DNA of 64,000 nucleotides, taken from assembly GCF_032854445.1 (NCBI RefSeq), contig NC_088300.1, positions 75,693,005 through 75,757,004 on the forward strand, read 5' to 3'. Positions 1-12,918 of the stretch are shown here, piece by piece (positions within the stretch are counted from its first letter, which is position 1; every line of letters begins with the position of its first letter). A model generated the notes under the pieces. The model worked only from the letters and a program-made list of their open reading frames with translations, was not told the DNA's origin and did no database searches. Made by a program: the position numbers and the translations under genes. The stretch comes from Liolophura sinensis. Taxonomy: Eukaryota > Mollusca > Polyplacophora > Chitonida > Chitonidae.

Positions 1-109
1 GGTTAGAATACATTGGTATTTCCTTCCTGCATGGAAACGTTGTCATTTAAAATATATAAAGGACCTGGGGAATCGGCCCAGAGAGGTACGATAGGAAAGT
101 GCAAATTTC

Positions 110-285
110 AAAATCCCAGCACACTTCTGTAAATTTCCAAACCAGGAGTATAAACATGGTCGAATCACCCTTAAAAGTTATATGGCCATAAAAGAGACGG
201 TTGCTTAGTAATAACCTTCCAAAAATGCACTCTCGATCAAAAAACGCCACCTTTTCAAATGAGGCACTGTATCTTTAATTTAGAG
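110..285 (-). repeat. Dispersed repeat, copy 1 (window start)
   Basis: On the minus strand this segment matches 51170-51312 (also minus) with shared blocks such as GAGAGTGCAT, GTTATTACTA and GCCTCATTTG in the same order and spacing. The homology may continue beyond the window start. No element type was recognised; the 67-residue frame through it is not shared by the second copy. Confidence 0.55.
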
Positions 286-1845
286 CATTGAAGACTAACG
301 TTAACCACAAAAATATATTTACTGAAACTTTCATATGTGTATTTTTACGTGCTGTAAAAGTTTCGTTTTGGTTAACGTTTGTATTCATATGTAAAAAATA
401 AACTTTATAATGTGATCAGTTTTGTTATATTTTGGCAAGTTTGAAATTCGCATTTCTGCCATAGTGTTTGCGGTGAACTAACGCAGTTACTATGTAGAAC
501 TGGTTTCGCCTTTACGAAAAGTTCGAATCTTTGTGATTCTTGTTTTTTCTTTGGCAACATAGTTTTTGTGCGTGTAAAGATATAGGCTATTCTCGCTATC
601 ACTAACATTAACACAAGGCTGAACAGTTGTTATATTTGTATTGAACTGATTGATGCATTACTGCGTACTCGAGAATTTTCCAGAAAGTTACATATGTGGT
701 ACTGTGAATTTCCTCTCTCTATAGTGTCTAATGCAAAAAAAAAAGATATTTCAGTGTGACTGAAGCAGGCTACCATTTTTCGATTTTAAGACCTATACAT
801 TGCTTCAGTGCATGTTAGAAACTTTACAAGTCGCATGACTGCCATATAACAGGAAAGGAAGAGTAAAACAGAACTGAAAAAGGAAGTAGCCTTACGAGTG
901 TGTCAGTAGCTGTCACTCACAGCTATAGTCAGTTTCGATTCTTGAGGGGCACAGTTTCTTGTGCTGGGGCCGATTCTCCGCCTTACCATACCAGATCCTT
1001 TGTGGAAAGCGGATTGTGTGTGGAAAAGTACAGCAACAAAAAGGCTAACATATAATAGCCAGTATTCTGGATAGTCGATTCAGACGTTTAAGCTTCAGTG
1101 CAACCAGAATTTGTCATGTTACTGTATTGCAATTTCAATTAAGTGACCGCACGCTAAACTAATAAAGTACCGGTGTAAGAGAGGCCAACTGACCTGTCTG
1201 CGTACTGCTTTTAGCTCGCTGAAGCTGGAAGTCTTCATAGCGTTACAGCATACCTTGCACACACTACTTGTAAGTTGCTGGAATACTCCAGTTCCCGGTG
1301 GCCATTGGCTGTGTGCGCCTCTTGGTGGGCAGCTATTAGCGGAATGACAAATTAATACGACAAACTCGCCATCAGTAATGGGTGGTCCCAGATTCAGGAA
1401 TAGCGATGACAGAGTGTTCTCAAGTTAGTGCTGGCACAGCACGCTCGTCATTCCTCTATAGGGAGTTCCTGGGAGAACACTTAACCTCTGCCTATGTGAA
1501 GATATCAGCTCTGTGCTTAACACTTGGCGTATGGTACGGTATTTGGTAGTTTTCAACATACGCAAACGATTGCTTTCATCTGTGCTTTTCTGTGAAATAT
1601 GGAAAAGACCACAGCGTTTATTTCCACAGTCAATAGAGACCTGTTTATTGATAGCAGATGTGGGTGAAGAGTGTTTGGCCGGCAAATCTACTAGTTTTAT
1701 TAATTCCCAACGTTCCAAATTCACGAAATGCATTGGCTGATATACAGAAGATATTAGAACAAACTGTGGAATAAAACAAAAGGCGGATTATTGTGATAAA
1801 CTTGGTGAAGGGTAAAGATGATAAAATGTATAGACGTAGAGCATT
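286..1845. other. No recognisable gene
   Basis: AT-rich sequence with only short open frames (for example 1425-1740, open on both strands). No coding-like motif, splice pattern or repeat was seen. An A-run at about 733-743 is the only simple sequence of note. Confidence 0.5.
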
Positions 1846-2475
1846 TGAATTTGGCAACATGAACAACCCATTTGGGGACATGAACAAACCGCCACTAACA
1901 GTGAATTTGGCAACATGAACAACCCGTCACTAACAATGAATTCGGGGACATGAATAGCCCGTCACTAACAGTGAATTTGGAGACATGAACAACCCGTCAC
2001 TAACAGTGAATTTGGCTACATGAACAACCCTCACTAACAGTGAATTTGGCTACATGAACAACCCTCACTAACAGTGAATTTGGCTACATGAACAACCCGT
2101 CACTAACAGTAAATTTGGGGACATGAACAACCCGCCACTAACAGTAAATTTGGGGACATGAACAACCCGCCACTAACTGTGAATTTGGCTACATGAACAA
2201 CCCTCACTAACAGTGAATTTGGCTACATGAACAAACCGCCACTAACAGTGAATTTGGAGACATGAACAACCCGCAACGAACAGTGAATTTGGGGACATGA
2301 ACAACCCGTCACTAACAGTGAATTTGGCTACATGAACAACCCGTCACTAACAGTGAATTTGGAGACATGAACAACCCGCCACTAACAGTGAATTTGGAGA
2401 CATGAACAACTCGTCACTAACAGTGAATTTGGGGACATGAACAACCCGTCATTAACAGTGAATTTGGAGACATGA
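1846..2475. repeat. 35-bp minisatellite, about 18 copies
   Basis: Unit TGAACAACCCGTCACTAACA + GTGAATTTGGAGACA, repeated head to tail with point variants (GGAGACA, GGCTACA, GGGGACA) and a few one-base indels. The first units are the most diverged. Confidence 0.93.
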
Positions 2476-4835
2476 TATGTTTGAGTTTGGGGGATTTGCT
2501 TAACAGTGATTATGGTTATTACCAAAATTTCTGGGTTGGTGGAAGCCACACACTCATTGGTAGCAGAACATTCTGACAAAAATAAAATAATCTGACATAT
2601 TCTGACTGTATTGCACCAAAGATCAATAGAAACGGAAGATTTACTGGAGTTTAATTCTGTTTTAGTACATACTGATGCAGTATTGGCATCATCTCAACGC
2701 CTGAATCTGTTTTGTAGTTCCTTGTGTTCTCAGCAGAGTGTTGCTCTGCTGCTCTTATAGCTAATGAAATGTTGCGATGTTGATAAAAAAAATGACAATT
2801 CATTTCTTGAGTGAGATGGACAGTGAGTTTACCAGATTTAACTCTTGAAAGGTGAACTGTTTAAATCTACTGCAGTGTGTGCTTTGGTGTTACGTTGGGT
2901 TAGTACAGTCAGGGCTTTGTGATCAAACATTCATCGTCGCGTGAAGTGCTGATGACTGTAGTCCAATTGGGCGCCGAAGGTCATGGCATGCTGCATGCTA
3001 TTACAGTCATGTGATTGTGCAATTTCTGCACCCACTTCGAATACTTTCGCCAAACTCGCTTTCCTTTCGACTTGTTTCCGTCCTGAGACATAGCCGATCA
3101 CGCCCCCAATGTCCGCCCTCGAATTAGTTCCCTTTACAAGTCAAACTGTCCTCTGGGAAACCTCCGTCAGGTGACACTAGTTTCAAAGTGGAACTCTTTC
3201 GGAGATAAATATCACGCACTGTCACATAGCCTTTCCAGGGTCAAGAGACACCCTGTAAAGAAATGTGTTCCCAATAAGAACAGCCAGTTAACAGAGGGGG
3301 CTTGCTAACACACACAGATGGGTGACACTTGCAGCCCTAGAGTGAATAAAAGAATAAAAGCGTAATCCATTGGCTTATCCTTTGACTACAGTTAAGATCA
3401 AACGTCTGTGTGAATCCTGCCAAAGGTCAGGGACAGGTAACGATGACGACCAGATGGGGGTACATTCACAGTAATTCATGTAGCTTGATGCAACACTTGT
3501 CAAACATGACAGCGTCGGACATGCTGGCAAACAAAGAGTGAAAATTCTCAGGCAACCGAGAAGATAAAACACCATTTGTAAAATTGCATTTATGTGTTAC
3601 AGGCACATATGATGTGCACAATATTCAGTGTTATATTTGCACGTGTAATCCCGCCTTAACTGGCTTCGACGTTTGGAAATCTGGTCTTTCTAAATGAATT
3701 ACAGGTATTTCTCCAGACGTCTTGACAAATGATGTACTTGAAAAATAACCCGTACAGCAACGTAAACAGGAAGCATTCACGGTTCAGTGGTGTTATCTGT
3801 TCACCATTCTTCTGGAAAAAATGTGTATTTAAGTGGCGCGCCTTATAAATTCAGAATCACGATGATTGCTATAATGCCTTAATAAATTCTCTAGATATGA
3901 CAGTTCGTTGTAAATTGCCCAAAAAAATTTGCAGCTGTAATCATGCAGTTTACCTATGTTTTAAGTTTTCAGCGCATTTACACATTTCTGTTAGCCTGTT
4001 TTAGAGGAATCATCGCCCATTCTATCTAACACTCAGCTGCTTAATGTCTCTGTAAAGTTGGTTAACTCTCTCTGCCCACATCTATTCCTTTTACGTGTTA
4101 CAATAGTAGAGGTTTCACAAGTTGGGGTCATAGGGAACTCCTGATATACCCAATATAATTCTGAGATATATATCATCTTGTTTGACATCAGAGATGAGGA
4201 CCAGTACTACGCCAGCAGTGCAGAGTATAACCGTCCAGTTATCCCTTATTTTGTAATTGCTGCCTTTGGAGCCCTTGGCGAGGTCATCCAATAAGCTTTC
4301 CTGCGAACGCATCCCGATCACCTGATAACATTTCACTCAGTGTCATGACGTCATGTAATGGCCCTGTGGTAGAGGTGGGATGAATGAGTTATGATTCCAT
4401 TGATAACAACCGGGCATAAGGCGTCAGTATGGCCTCCTCAAACAGTAATCTCTTAGGCAAGGACTAATTCGAGGATTAAGCTGAACATGGACAAGCAAAC
4501 TGAAACTGAAGTAATCATTAAGATTTGGTTATCGTTTTGTGCTTACTGTTATTGCCATTTCGTCCCTCGACTGATGCCCACATCAGTATGCCATCCATGC
4601 CTTCTTTCTGGGGAATGAAGCATTTGGTTCAAGTCATAATGATCATTACGTTACCAAAATCTATTGTTATTGTCTAAAATCTGTTGAAATTTAAAATGTC
4701 TTTATCTGTTTTGTAATGTCGGCCCAGCGGTTTCATTTTGAACTTTCAGAACATTAAGGTATCATGTGACAGGGGTTGAGAGGACATTAATGGGCAGTTT
4801 GGGGCTTTTTGTCGTTTTTGAAAAGGCAATTTTAG
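2476..4835. other. No recognisable gene
   Basis: Only short unconnected open frames (for example 3375-3575 and 4115-4336, minus). Neither shows a known domain or neighbouring exons. No repeat was detected by eye. Confidence 0.45.
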
Positions 4836-5390
4836 GATTGGTGTTACCGCTTTTCTTTGTAACACGGCTGGTTTAGGGTTGGCGTTAGTGTTTGTCGATT
4901 TTAACATGACAGGTTTAGGGTTGGTGTTACCGCTTTTCTTTGTAACACGGCTGGTTTAGGGTTGGCGTTAGTGTTTGTCGATTTTAACATGACAGGTTTA
5001 GGGTTGGTGTTACTGTTTGTCGATTTTACTATGACAGGTTTAGGGTTAATGTTACTGTTTGTCGATTCTAACATGACAGGTTTAGGGTTGGTGGTATTGA
5101 TTGTCGTTTATAACATGACTGGTGTAGGGTTGATATTGTTTATTTAGGCTTCTGGTGTAATTGTAGCTGAGAGTATTACCTTAATATCTACTGTTTACGC
5201 CTTCAGTGATTCAAATTTGGTGTTACTCTTTGTCGATTTTACCATGACAGGTTTAGGGTTACTGTTACTATTTGTCGATTTTAACATGACAGGTGTAGGG
5301 TTGATATTGCTTATTTAGGCTTCTGGTGTAATTGTAACTGAGAGTATTGTGTTTATGCCTACAGTTTACGCCTTCGGTGCTTCGAATTTT
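4836..5390 (+). repeat. 42-bp minisatellite with TTTAGGGTTGG core
   Basis: Unit GACAGGTTTAGGGTTGGTGT + TACTGTTTGTCGATTTTAACAT. The first part has an 84-bp higher-order form (two alternating 42-bp types) and the tail a duplicated block of about 80 bp (5136-5215 and 5301-5385). Because 42 is a multiple of three, it leaves an open frame at 4962-5147 with 14-residue units; coding is not supported by context. Confidence 0.88.
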
Positions 5391-8300
5391 GTCTTTTTAC
5401 ACACATTTTCATGTCTTGATTATGGCTTTAAAGCAGTGAAATAAACAGATGTTTCCATTTCTCTCAAATCATGACCGTTTATTGATACTGACTGATCTTT
5501 TCAGATTATGAAAGCGCCAACTCCGTCGTTCCACTCCACTGTTTTTAATGAAAGGGCACAAGTGTAAAACTAAAGTTGTCACATAAGTACATAAAGATGT
5601 GGAGATTTGACTAGAACACAAGGATATCGTCTCTCCCAAATAACTTTCCAATGTATCAAGTTGGACCCACAGAAAAAATACTGTTCACAAAAGTCATTCG
5701 TTTAGCGAAATTGGGTGTTTCTTTACAAAATATTCGACAAATGAAATTGTCAGCATTCTTTTGGACGACCACAATAGGCTTTGTGGAAAGGGCGGCCGGG
5801 TTAGGCTGGGTTCTTATTCCACCACAACATCATGCCTCCTGGGCATATTGACTGCAGATGGGGTCACCAAGGTGTTTATGTGGAGATGGTTGTACTTTTG
5901 GTGAAACGGGTAATAATAGCTCAGCCGGCGACCAGTCAACATTGTCAGGAGATGCAAGCTTCCGTGAAGAGGCACGATAAGGGGAAGTCATTCAGTGTCA
6001 CGGGCCGATACCATCTGATAGCATAAGAAATATTCACAAATATAGACAAGAGCCATTTGAATGTTTCACTTCCGAACAGCATTTGTACTTGAGCACAGAA
6101 ACACAAATAAATTGGCACTAATTTTTACAGAACTAAATATGATCTACATGTTTCTTTCACGTTAAATCAACAATGACTAAAGTATGTGCACCAATTTGCT
6201 ACAAATGATGAATATAATGTTGGCCTAACCTGTAATAATAAAGAAGCTGTAAGGTCCATGAGCCGCTTCGACGAAGCCATCTGTGTTAGAAGTCAATATT
6301 TAAAATATGATTTTAGAACTTTTTTTACCGCAGAAATTAAAGTCTTGGCCACCTCAACAGTGTTTTTTTTTAAGACAAAGACGTCAAAATGTCAACTTCG
6401 AGCCTAAGTCTGAAACGTTTTTGTGGAGTTATTCCCAGAAATTAGAAAGTTGAAAGGTGAAAGGTACTTCAAATTGAAAGGACTGTATGAAAGGGCATAT
6501 TTCTCAGAGCAAGCCTGTGTATCCAATGCCCTTTTCACACATGGTCACTGGGCCATCTGATGTCCAAACATTGCAGTCATGTTATCTTTAAGTACGACAT
6601 TTTTGCTTCATTTCGAGAAAGGGGAATAGGGCATTTGGGAACATGATACCTCAGCCTCACATCGGCAATATTTCAGCCATGTTGTGGCGAGCGTGAAGCA
6701 GAACATGGTCATGTGAAAATAATGCGACTGCCCATCTTTTGAGAGGGTCCATGGACGAGATGACAATCAGCGTTTAACTTGAGACAGTGATGACTCTGAA
6801 CATCGCGATTCAACTTGACCTAGCGATGCTACTGAATCTTGTCATGAGTCTGGACCAGCTATTGATGAGACTGCAGTTTGAAGCGTAGCATGATAAGACT
6901 ACATGGTGTTATGAGATATTCAGGAGTGCTGTGTACAAGAGTAATATCCTGAACAAATGTACTGGACACATGTACTAGGCAAATACCTATAACCGGGAAC
7001 TGACAGCTTTTTAAAAGGTTGTTTGTTATAGCTTGAGAATATCGTCACAGATTGAAAGCGGCGCTGGGGAAGCCGTGAAAAATGATGTAGACTCTGTAAA
7101 CTGTCTAACCTTCAGGGTGCAAATGGGGGTCATTTTTGCTCTGAGGGAGCGAATGCGGACTGACGGAGACATGATAGTGGTACGTCAAACAAAGAGTACG
7201 TGCTAGACTACATTAGACTGGATAGCCGTTTTAGACCAAACTGTTGGAAAAAGGTATTTATTTCACCTCAACACCTCACAGTCATACGTCAACGGTAAAT
7301 AAATACCATAGGTCAACGAGCAAGAGCGTCGTAAAACTTGTGACGCTTGGTCCTGAACTGACGTATACACGGTATTACAAAGACAGATTAAGCGATTTTC
7401 ATAACACGGTCTGTACAAGACCTACTTGGAAAGGTCAGAAGAAGAGCTCGAAAGGTGCAAACCAGAAAACTAAGTAAAAAAACAGAGTGATTTGTTGTTT
7501 TAAGAATAAACATTTGCACAGCTGTCGACCACGGCGTCTCGAAAACCTCTCCATTGTGTAAGAGAAGCTAACGCCTCAGCGGGTTTTCCGTGTTCCGGGG
7601 TGACCCTGTTTGGCAGTTTCAAGTTGGAGACTGGTAAAGGCCATTGCCTTTCTGGAGGAGACGTCCCGGATCATCTAACATACAATCCTGTTATACGATG
7701 ACCAAACATGAAGGCAAACATAGTGTAAATGTTGAGGGAGGATAATGGCAAAGACCATTTCCCGGGCAGTTCGCACATAAAAGTTGCAGTATAAGTCCTG
7801 ACTTTGTTACTAGAATATATTGACAAAGAAGAAATGGAGGGTTTTGTTTTTCCATCAAAACAACAAAATTACTCCAGATTTTGGATACTGGATTACGTTT
7901 ATATTAATATTGTAAAGCCCACATACACCGCCACGCTGTGTCGTGACAGAACAGAGCATGGCCCTCCATGGCTGCAGCGAATTGTGTAGTGCTTAACCGT
8001 GTGGTACTGCTCAGAAAGGTCCAACATTGAGCGGAACTGTGTGGCTGCTGTTTTGTACTGTGTGGCAACTTTAAGTCCGTACCGCACAGTCAAAGGCGAC
8101 AAGGTGCACCGCAGTTGGCGGTACCGCATGTCTGCAAGGTTTTAAACACAGTGCGAGAACTTTTCAACTTAGTACCGTATGGTGAAAGTTTTACTGTTTA
8201 ATGCTAAACAAAACTGTGACTGAACTCTTCGTAAATGTTGCTGTTTTACTCATTTCAAAGTCCTTTCAGTACAACATTTTTCCTTTTTTACTGGGAAAAT

Positions 8301-8678
8301 TTATTAAGATATGAACAAAGAACATTGAAGAAGCTCTAAGTAAACACTGCGTCTTTTGCAGCTTCTAATAGTATAAATTTACCCATTGTACAATCAGGTT
8401 AAGTTAGTCTTTACCTCCCACGATGGTGTATGTAGTATAGATCAAAGAGACGTAAGAATAGGCAAGGTGAAGGTCAGGTTAGACTTTGTTCCGGTACAGG
8501 TCCGATCAAACATATAGACGTGCTGGAAACCCGGCCCATGGTGCTCCCGGGTTAATTTCTGTGCCTGGTCACAGCTACACAGTAATGCCCATCAACAGAG
8601 TCCATTTCTGCTTGCAACAATGGCTTTTTCTCTTTGCAAAACCTCGAAAAATCCAAATGTTTTCATAGCTGTTTTCGC
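5391..8678. other. No recognisable gene
   Basis: Scattered short frames on both strands (up to 77 codons) with no family motif and no consistent splice junctions. Nothing further identified. Confidence 0.45.
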
Positions 8679-8990
8679 ATGCACTTTACATCCATTACAT
8701 GGTGATTCCTATAGCTGGTGAGATGTACTTTACATCCATTACATGGTGATTCCTATAGCTGGTGAGATGTACTTTACATCCATTACATGGTGATTCCTAT
8801 AGCTGGTGAGATGTACTTTACATCCATTACATGGTGATTCCTATAGCTGGTGAGATGTACTTTACATCCATTACATGGCGATTCCTATAGCTGGTGAGAT
8901 GTACTTTACATCCATTACATGGCGATTCCTATAGCTGGTGAGATGTACTTTACATCCATTACATGGTGATTCCTATAGCTGGTGAGATGT
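8679..8990. repeat. 44-bp minisatellite, seven nearly identical copies
   Basis: Unit ATGTACTTTACATCCATTAC + ATGGTGATTCCTATAGCTGGTGAG. Five copies are identical or nearly so and two share one change (GGTGAT to GGCGAT), which implies very recent amplification. Confidence 0.95.
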
Positions 8991-11914
8991 GCTAGTGTAT
9001 TATCTGATGATACAACTCGGTCAGTTGAGTAAAGAAAACTGGTTAGATTTAGGGACCAGAAGGGAGATAATGTGTTAACGATGCCTTATGCTACACAGGT
9101 ATACACCGGGTTATATGCCACCTGTGCACCGGCAAGTGCTAGCTAAAGTAGGCTGTGTCAATAAACAGTCGAATGTACAGAAATTCTGTTGTCTAGCACC
9201 AGAATAGCTCCGTCAGAAAGTAAAAGCTGTCTAGTAAGTAAAGTAAAGACCGGATAGGCTGTATACACAGGCTGACCCTCATGTATGGGGTACATAACCA
9301 CTTACATAACCAGCCGATCGGCCTCTATCAAAGCTCGGGTCAAGTTGGTAAACCAGTCATTATCACGATATTTTTTTCGGGTGTGAAACACTTCGGTGGG
9401 TGGGCTTAATTAGGTCACGTTCCGGAATTAACCTGCAGCAGAAGGAACCCAAAGGCTATCAAGGCTGGATTAATCACCTAAGGCTGGAAATGATATCCCA
9501 TTGTATGTAAATTACATGTGTATGTGTTATTACTGCATATAGTAGTATGAACAGTATACACAGAAAGCTTTAGAATTGCATGTTAGCGTGTCAGTTGCAG
9601 TTCATTACAACAAAGCAGGAGTTTCTGTTCAAACTAAAAGGATGACGGGAGGACATTGGTCATTGGCAAGGTCCGTGAATCGCGGCAAATAACATACTGG
9701 GTGTGGATTCAATCCCCGCCTTGGTCAAGAAATTTCCGAATTCCCCCGATTCGTTTTGTTCGATAAACGGCGCTCATCTTTCTTTTCGTTGACTTTGTGT
9801 CACATGACTAAAGTTCGTCATTCACTGGTCAAAAGTCGGTAGTTTATCCCGAGCACTTCGGTTTTCTCTACCCTTAAAACCAACCGTCATCGTATAAGTG
9901 AAAAATTCGATAATAATGGCTGTAAAATGCAGGTACACACTTTACCGGGGCGAATTCAACATCCCAGCTAAAGGGATGAGGGGTATTCAGCGTGCAAACT
10001 GATTAAGGAACCATTGAAATAAAGCATGAAGTTTTCAACCGTTGTTCAGATTCCTCTAAGGCGTATTGGTCCTATATATTGTACAATTCCTGTTGTCATT
10101 AGTGTAAGCCGTAAAGGATAGTTTTACATCTCCTGCAGGCTTATAAATCAAATCCTGACATCACCTTTTACATCCATATCTCATAAGACTAGAACTTTCA
10201 GTGAAGAGCTTCGGGTATCCGATGGCTTGTGTCTCACTTTTCAACAAGGCATGGGCCGTGTTGGTTTGCGTTCTACCTTCGTTGCCCAGTACACACATAA
10301 CATATCCAGAGCTAAATATATTCCTTAGAACCATCATTCTGTTCCATTTCCAGCCATAATGACACATTTCCCTTGTTACACAAAGGTCTATTTTTATCCA
10401 CTTTTAATAAAATGTTACTAACATTAGCTTGTGCCCACGGTTAAATATTTGAAGAAGAGCCTGAAAGTCGCACTAACGAGCCTTATTAACTGAGGGTATG
10501 GTTTAAAACTAGGACTTCAAACACTCACCGGCGGTAATGCCGTAAGTAAGGTGATGGAATATTGTCAAGAAGACACGTCCGCTCTAGCAGCAGGGCGAGA
10601 AAGGAACATGGGCAAGGGAACATAGACTAACCCTGATTGAGAAATGGGGCCTGCTTTAGGAAATAGTACATTTTGCAAAAGGATCGCAAAAGCATTGCAA
10701 AAGACAATTCCTTCCGAAATGTATATAGTTTTGATATGAAAGAAGTTGAATAAATAAAGTTCTTCATATGGTGTACTTGCGTCTTTTGAGGTCGGAGTAA
10801 GCATTCACAAGAATAAGAACAGTGAAATGTGACAGTTATCAACGGCATACTTATCAGATATATTAATCTAGCCATCCATATCATCTCAGATTATTTGACG
10901 GTATCACACGCCGAAATTAACTATTTTTATATACAGTCTGCACGTGACTAGGAAAATTCAGTTAGGCATTGTGCCTTAGGGTAAAGCTACAGAGTGACAA
11001 ATCATATGAACTTTTGCATCCGGTATGATCAGAGCACCATATTAATGCTCTCTTTGTTGACGAATTCGGTTAGACCCACAGCGATAACCGGAGTTCCATA
11101 GTGTGTCATCAACCTGGTGACACCACAATGCAACTACAATTTTAGACATAATTCGAAAAGGAACCTGGCCACTTTCCGGATCTGCACTTTCTTGAACCCT
11201 GGCCAAATTTTGCCCTTGCTGTCTGGATTGTAAGGAACATTTAGACAACTTGGAGAGATTAAAATCACCAGTTAGTCATGCAACTGAGGAAAGCCGCCAC
11301 AGATCACACCAAGAAAAACAAATCGTTAAGTGGAAACTTGTCTATATATTGATTGGCTCCCTGATCAGACCACTCACGAGTCACACCGTCAACGGAGATC
11401 AACAAATCATTTGAACAATATTTATTTATTTGACTGAATCACATGTTTATCTCTACGTATTCAGCAAATGTTCACTTATATGACACCAGTCAGATTTATC
11501 GTGACAGGAAAGGATTGGTGTTTTTACGCCGGGCACAGGTTTGTAGGTACAGGAATCCCAAAGGGCACCCCTCCCCCCGCTTCCCCCCTCGTCAAATATG
11601 GCAAATCTTCTGAATTATATAGACGCACCCACAACATGGAAGTTGTATTAGAAGATAATACCTCGTTGTGCAAGAACTAAAGTAGACCGACCAGAAGTCA
11701 ATAAATCATTCGGTCAGTGTGGACCCGATTTGCAGGTGTACCGTACGAAGAAATGACCGAAAAATGCGGAATGTACCATTTAGAATCTATCCAAAATTAT
11801 GAATTAAATTATATATATATATCCTGTAAATTCTTGACGTACTTACCTTGTATGAATTAATGTGTAAATAAATGGTTGAATGAATGTGTGACTAAATGAA
11901 TCAATGAATCAATG

Positions 11915-11951
<37 letters not shown>

Positions 11952-12410
11952 GCCAATCAATCTATGAAAGTATGCAAACCCGGAGGGTAGTATTTAGGTG
12001 ATGCAAGCTTGCCCGAAATATATCATCACTCAATCAGTCAAAGGCTTTACAAACATGTACTATTGTAATAGCACCGTTGGTTTGTTAATTCACCAAGCTG
12101 TACTGATCCTGGTATATAAATACATAACTGGTACTAGTATAGCTTAGGCTAGAATGCTGAGTTGTAAGATCCCCCAGCTCTCTACTTATCCAGGGTAAAC
12201 AAATACAGGGATGTTTTGTGGCAAATCCCTTAACGATAACCAAATGGCTAGGGTAATGATGTGATCGTGCACGGCTGAAGGGCGCTGGATTTGGGCTAAG
12301 TACTCGGGTCGAGGCGACATCAGAATGCATGACTATCGATGTGTTTGTTTTGTGGAGGCTGCATCCTGATTTCACACGATTTAAAAGGGTTATGATATTA
12401 ATGACGAAGA
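8991..12410. other. No recognisable gene; one possible SINE head
   Basis: A tRNA-like stretch at about 9657-9740 (GGATTCAATCC as a B-box-like element) may be a SINE head; the rest is unassigned. A (TCAA)n/(AATC)n microsatellite sits at 11890-11965 and a short (TA)n at 11810-11822. Confidence 0.4.
11890..11965. repeat. AATC microsatellite
   Basis: TGAATCAATGAATCAA passes into pure (TCAA)n with one interruption (CAGCCAATC). Simple sequence. Confidence 0.95.
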
Positions 12411-12545
12411 CCTGGCCGAGCGTCGTGACGGTCCCACTCGATTCTTGTGACAGGCGGGTCCGGCTTACCTTCCGACGCTGGCTGTCCGCGGAAGCCTGTC
12501 GTCAGTGGACCAATCAGGCAGCTCGAGACGGCGGGACCCGATCAG

Positions 12546-12553
12546 TATAAAAG
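12546..12553 (+). promoter_or_regulatory. TATA box of the mindin-like gene
   Basis: TATAAAAG lies 160 bases before the chosen start codon at 12714, just after a short GC-richer stretch (about 12410-12545) in an AT-rich background. Transcription would be expected to start about 30 bases downstream, near 12575, leaving a 5' leader of about 140 bases. The placement is by motif only. Confidence 0.5.
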
Positions 12554-12713
12554 TTTAGCTCCCTCGATAACGTCCAACAGTTACTGCGCATGTTGCAAGA
12601 CATACGCATCGGTAAAACCAGCAACCAGCTGAGAATACCATAGACTAGACAACTGTGGAGTGCATTTGATTTGTAGCCGCTTTTGTCTACAAACAAGTAC
12701 TGAAACCGCCCAA

Positions 12714-12918
12714 ATGATGTCTATTTGTCTCTTCGTAGTGGTCGTGGCTCTGGCCTGCCAAACTTTGTCGACTTTGTCGGAAAAGCTGGAATCGAGTGGC
12801 TGTGAATACGGGGAAATTGTTCGCTACAATATCACTTTTGTCGCGGAATGGTCACCCCGGAAATTCCCGAAGATGTTTCCCCGGTACCGTCCGCCAGCCC
12901 AGTGGTCCAAGCTAATAG
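12714..12918 (+). CDS. Mindin-like gene, exon 1: signal peptide and start of spondin_N
   Basis: Encodes residues 1-68. The hydrophobic leader ends near the ACQTLS region, and the first domain strand carries RYNITFVAEWS and RPPAQWSKLIG. The exon ends in phase 1 at the donor AG|GTGAGT. The intron that follows (12919-16354, about 3.4 kb) is the longest of the gene and holds a decayed SINE at 13621-13857. Confidence 0.92.

Noticed and set aside
1846-2475. Regular repeats considered as a CRISPR array
   Set aside because: No unique spacers between units, and the genome is eukaryotic; this is a minisatellite. The same holds for the 25-, 28-, 44- and 87-bp arrays.
4880-5310. Interstitial telomere repeat
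   Set aside because: TTTAGGG occurs once per 42-bp unit, not in tandem.
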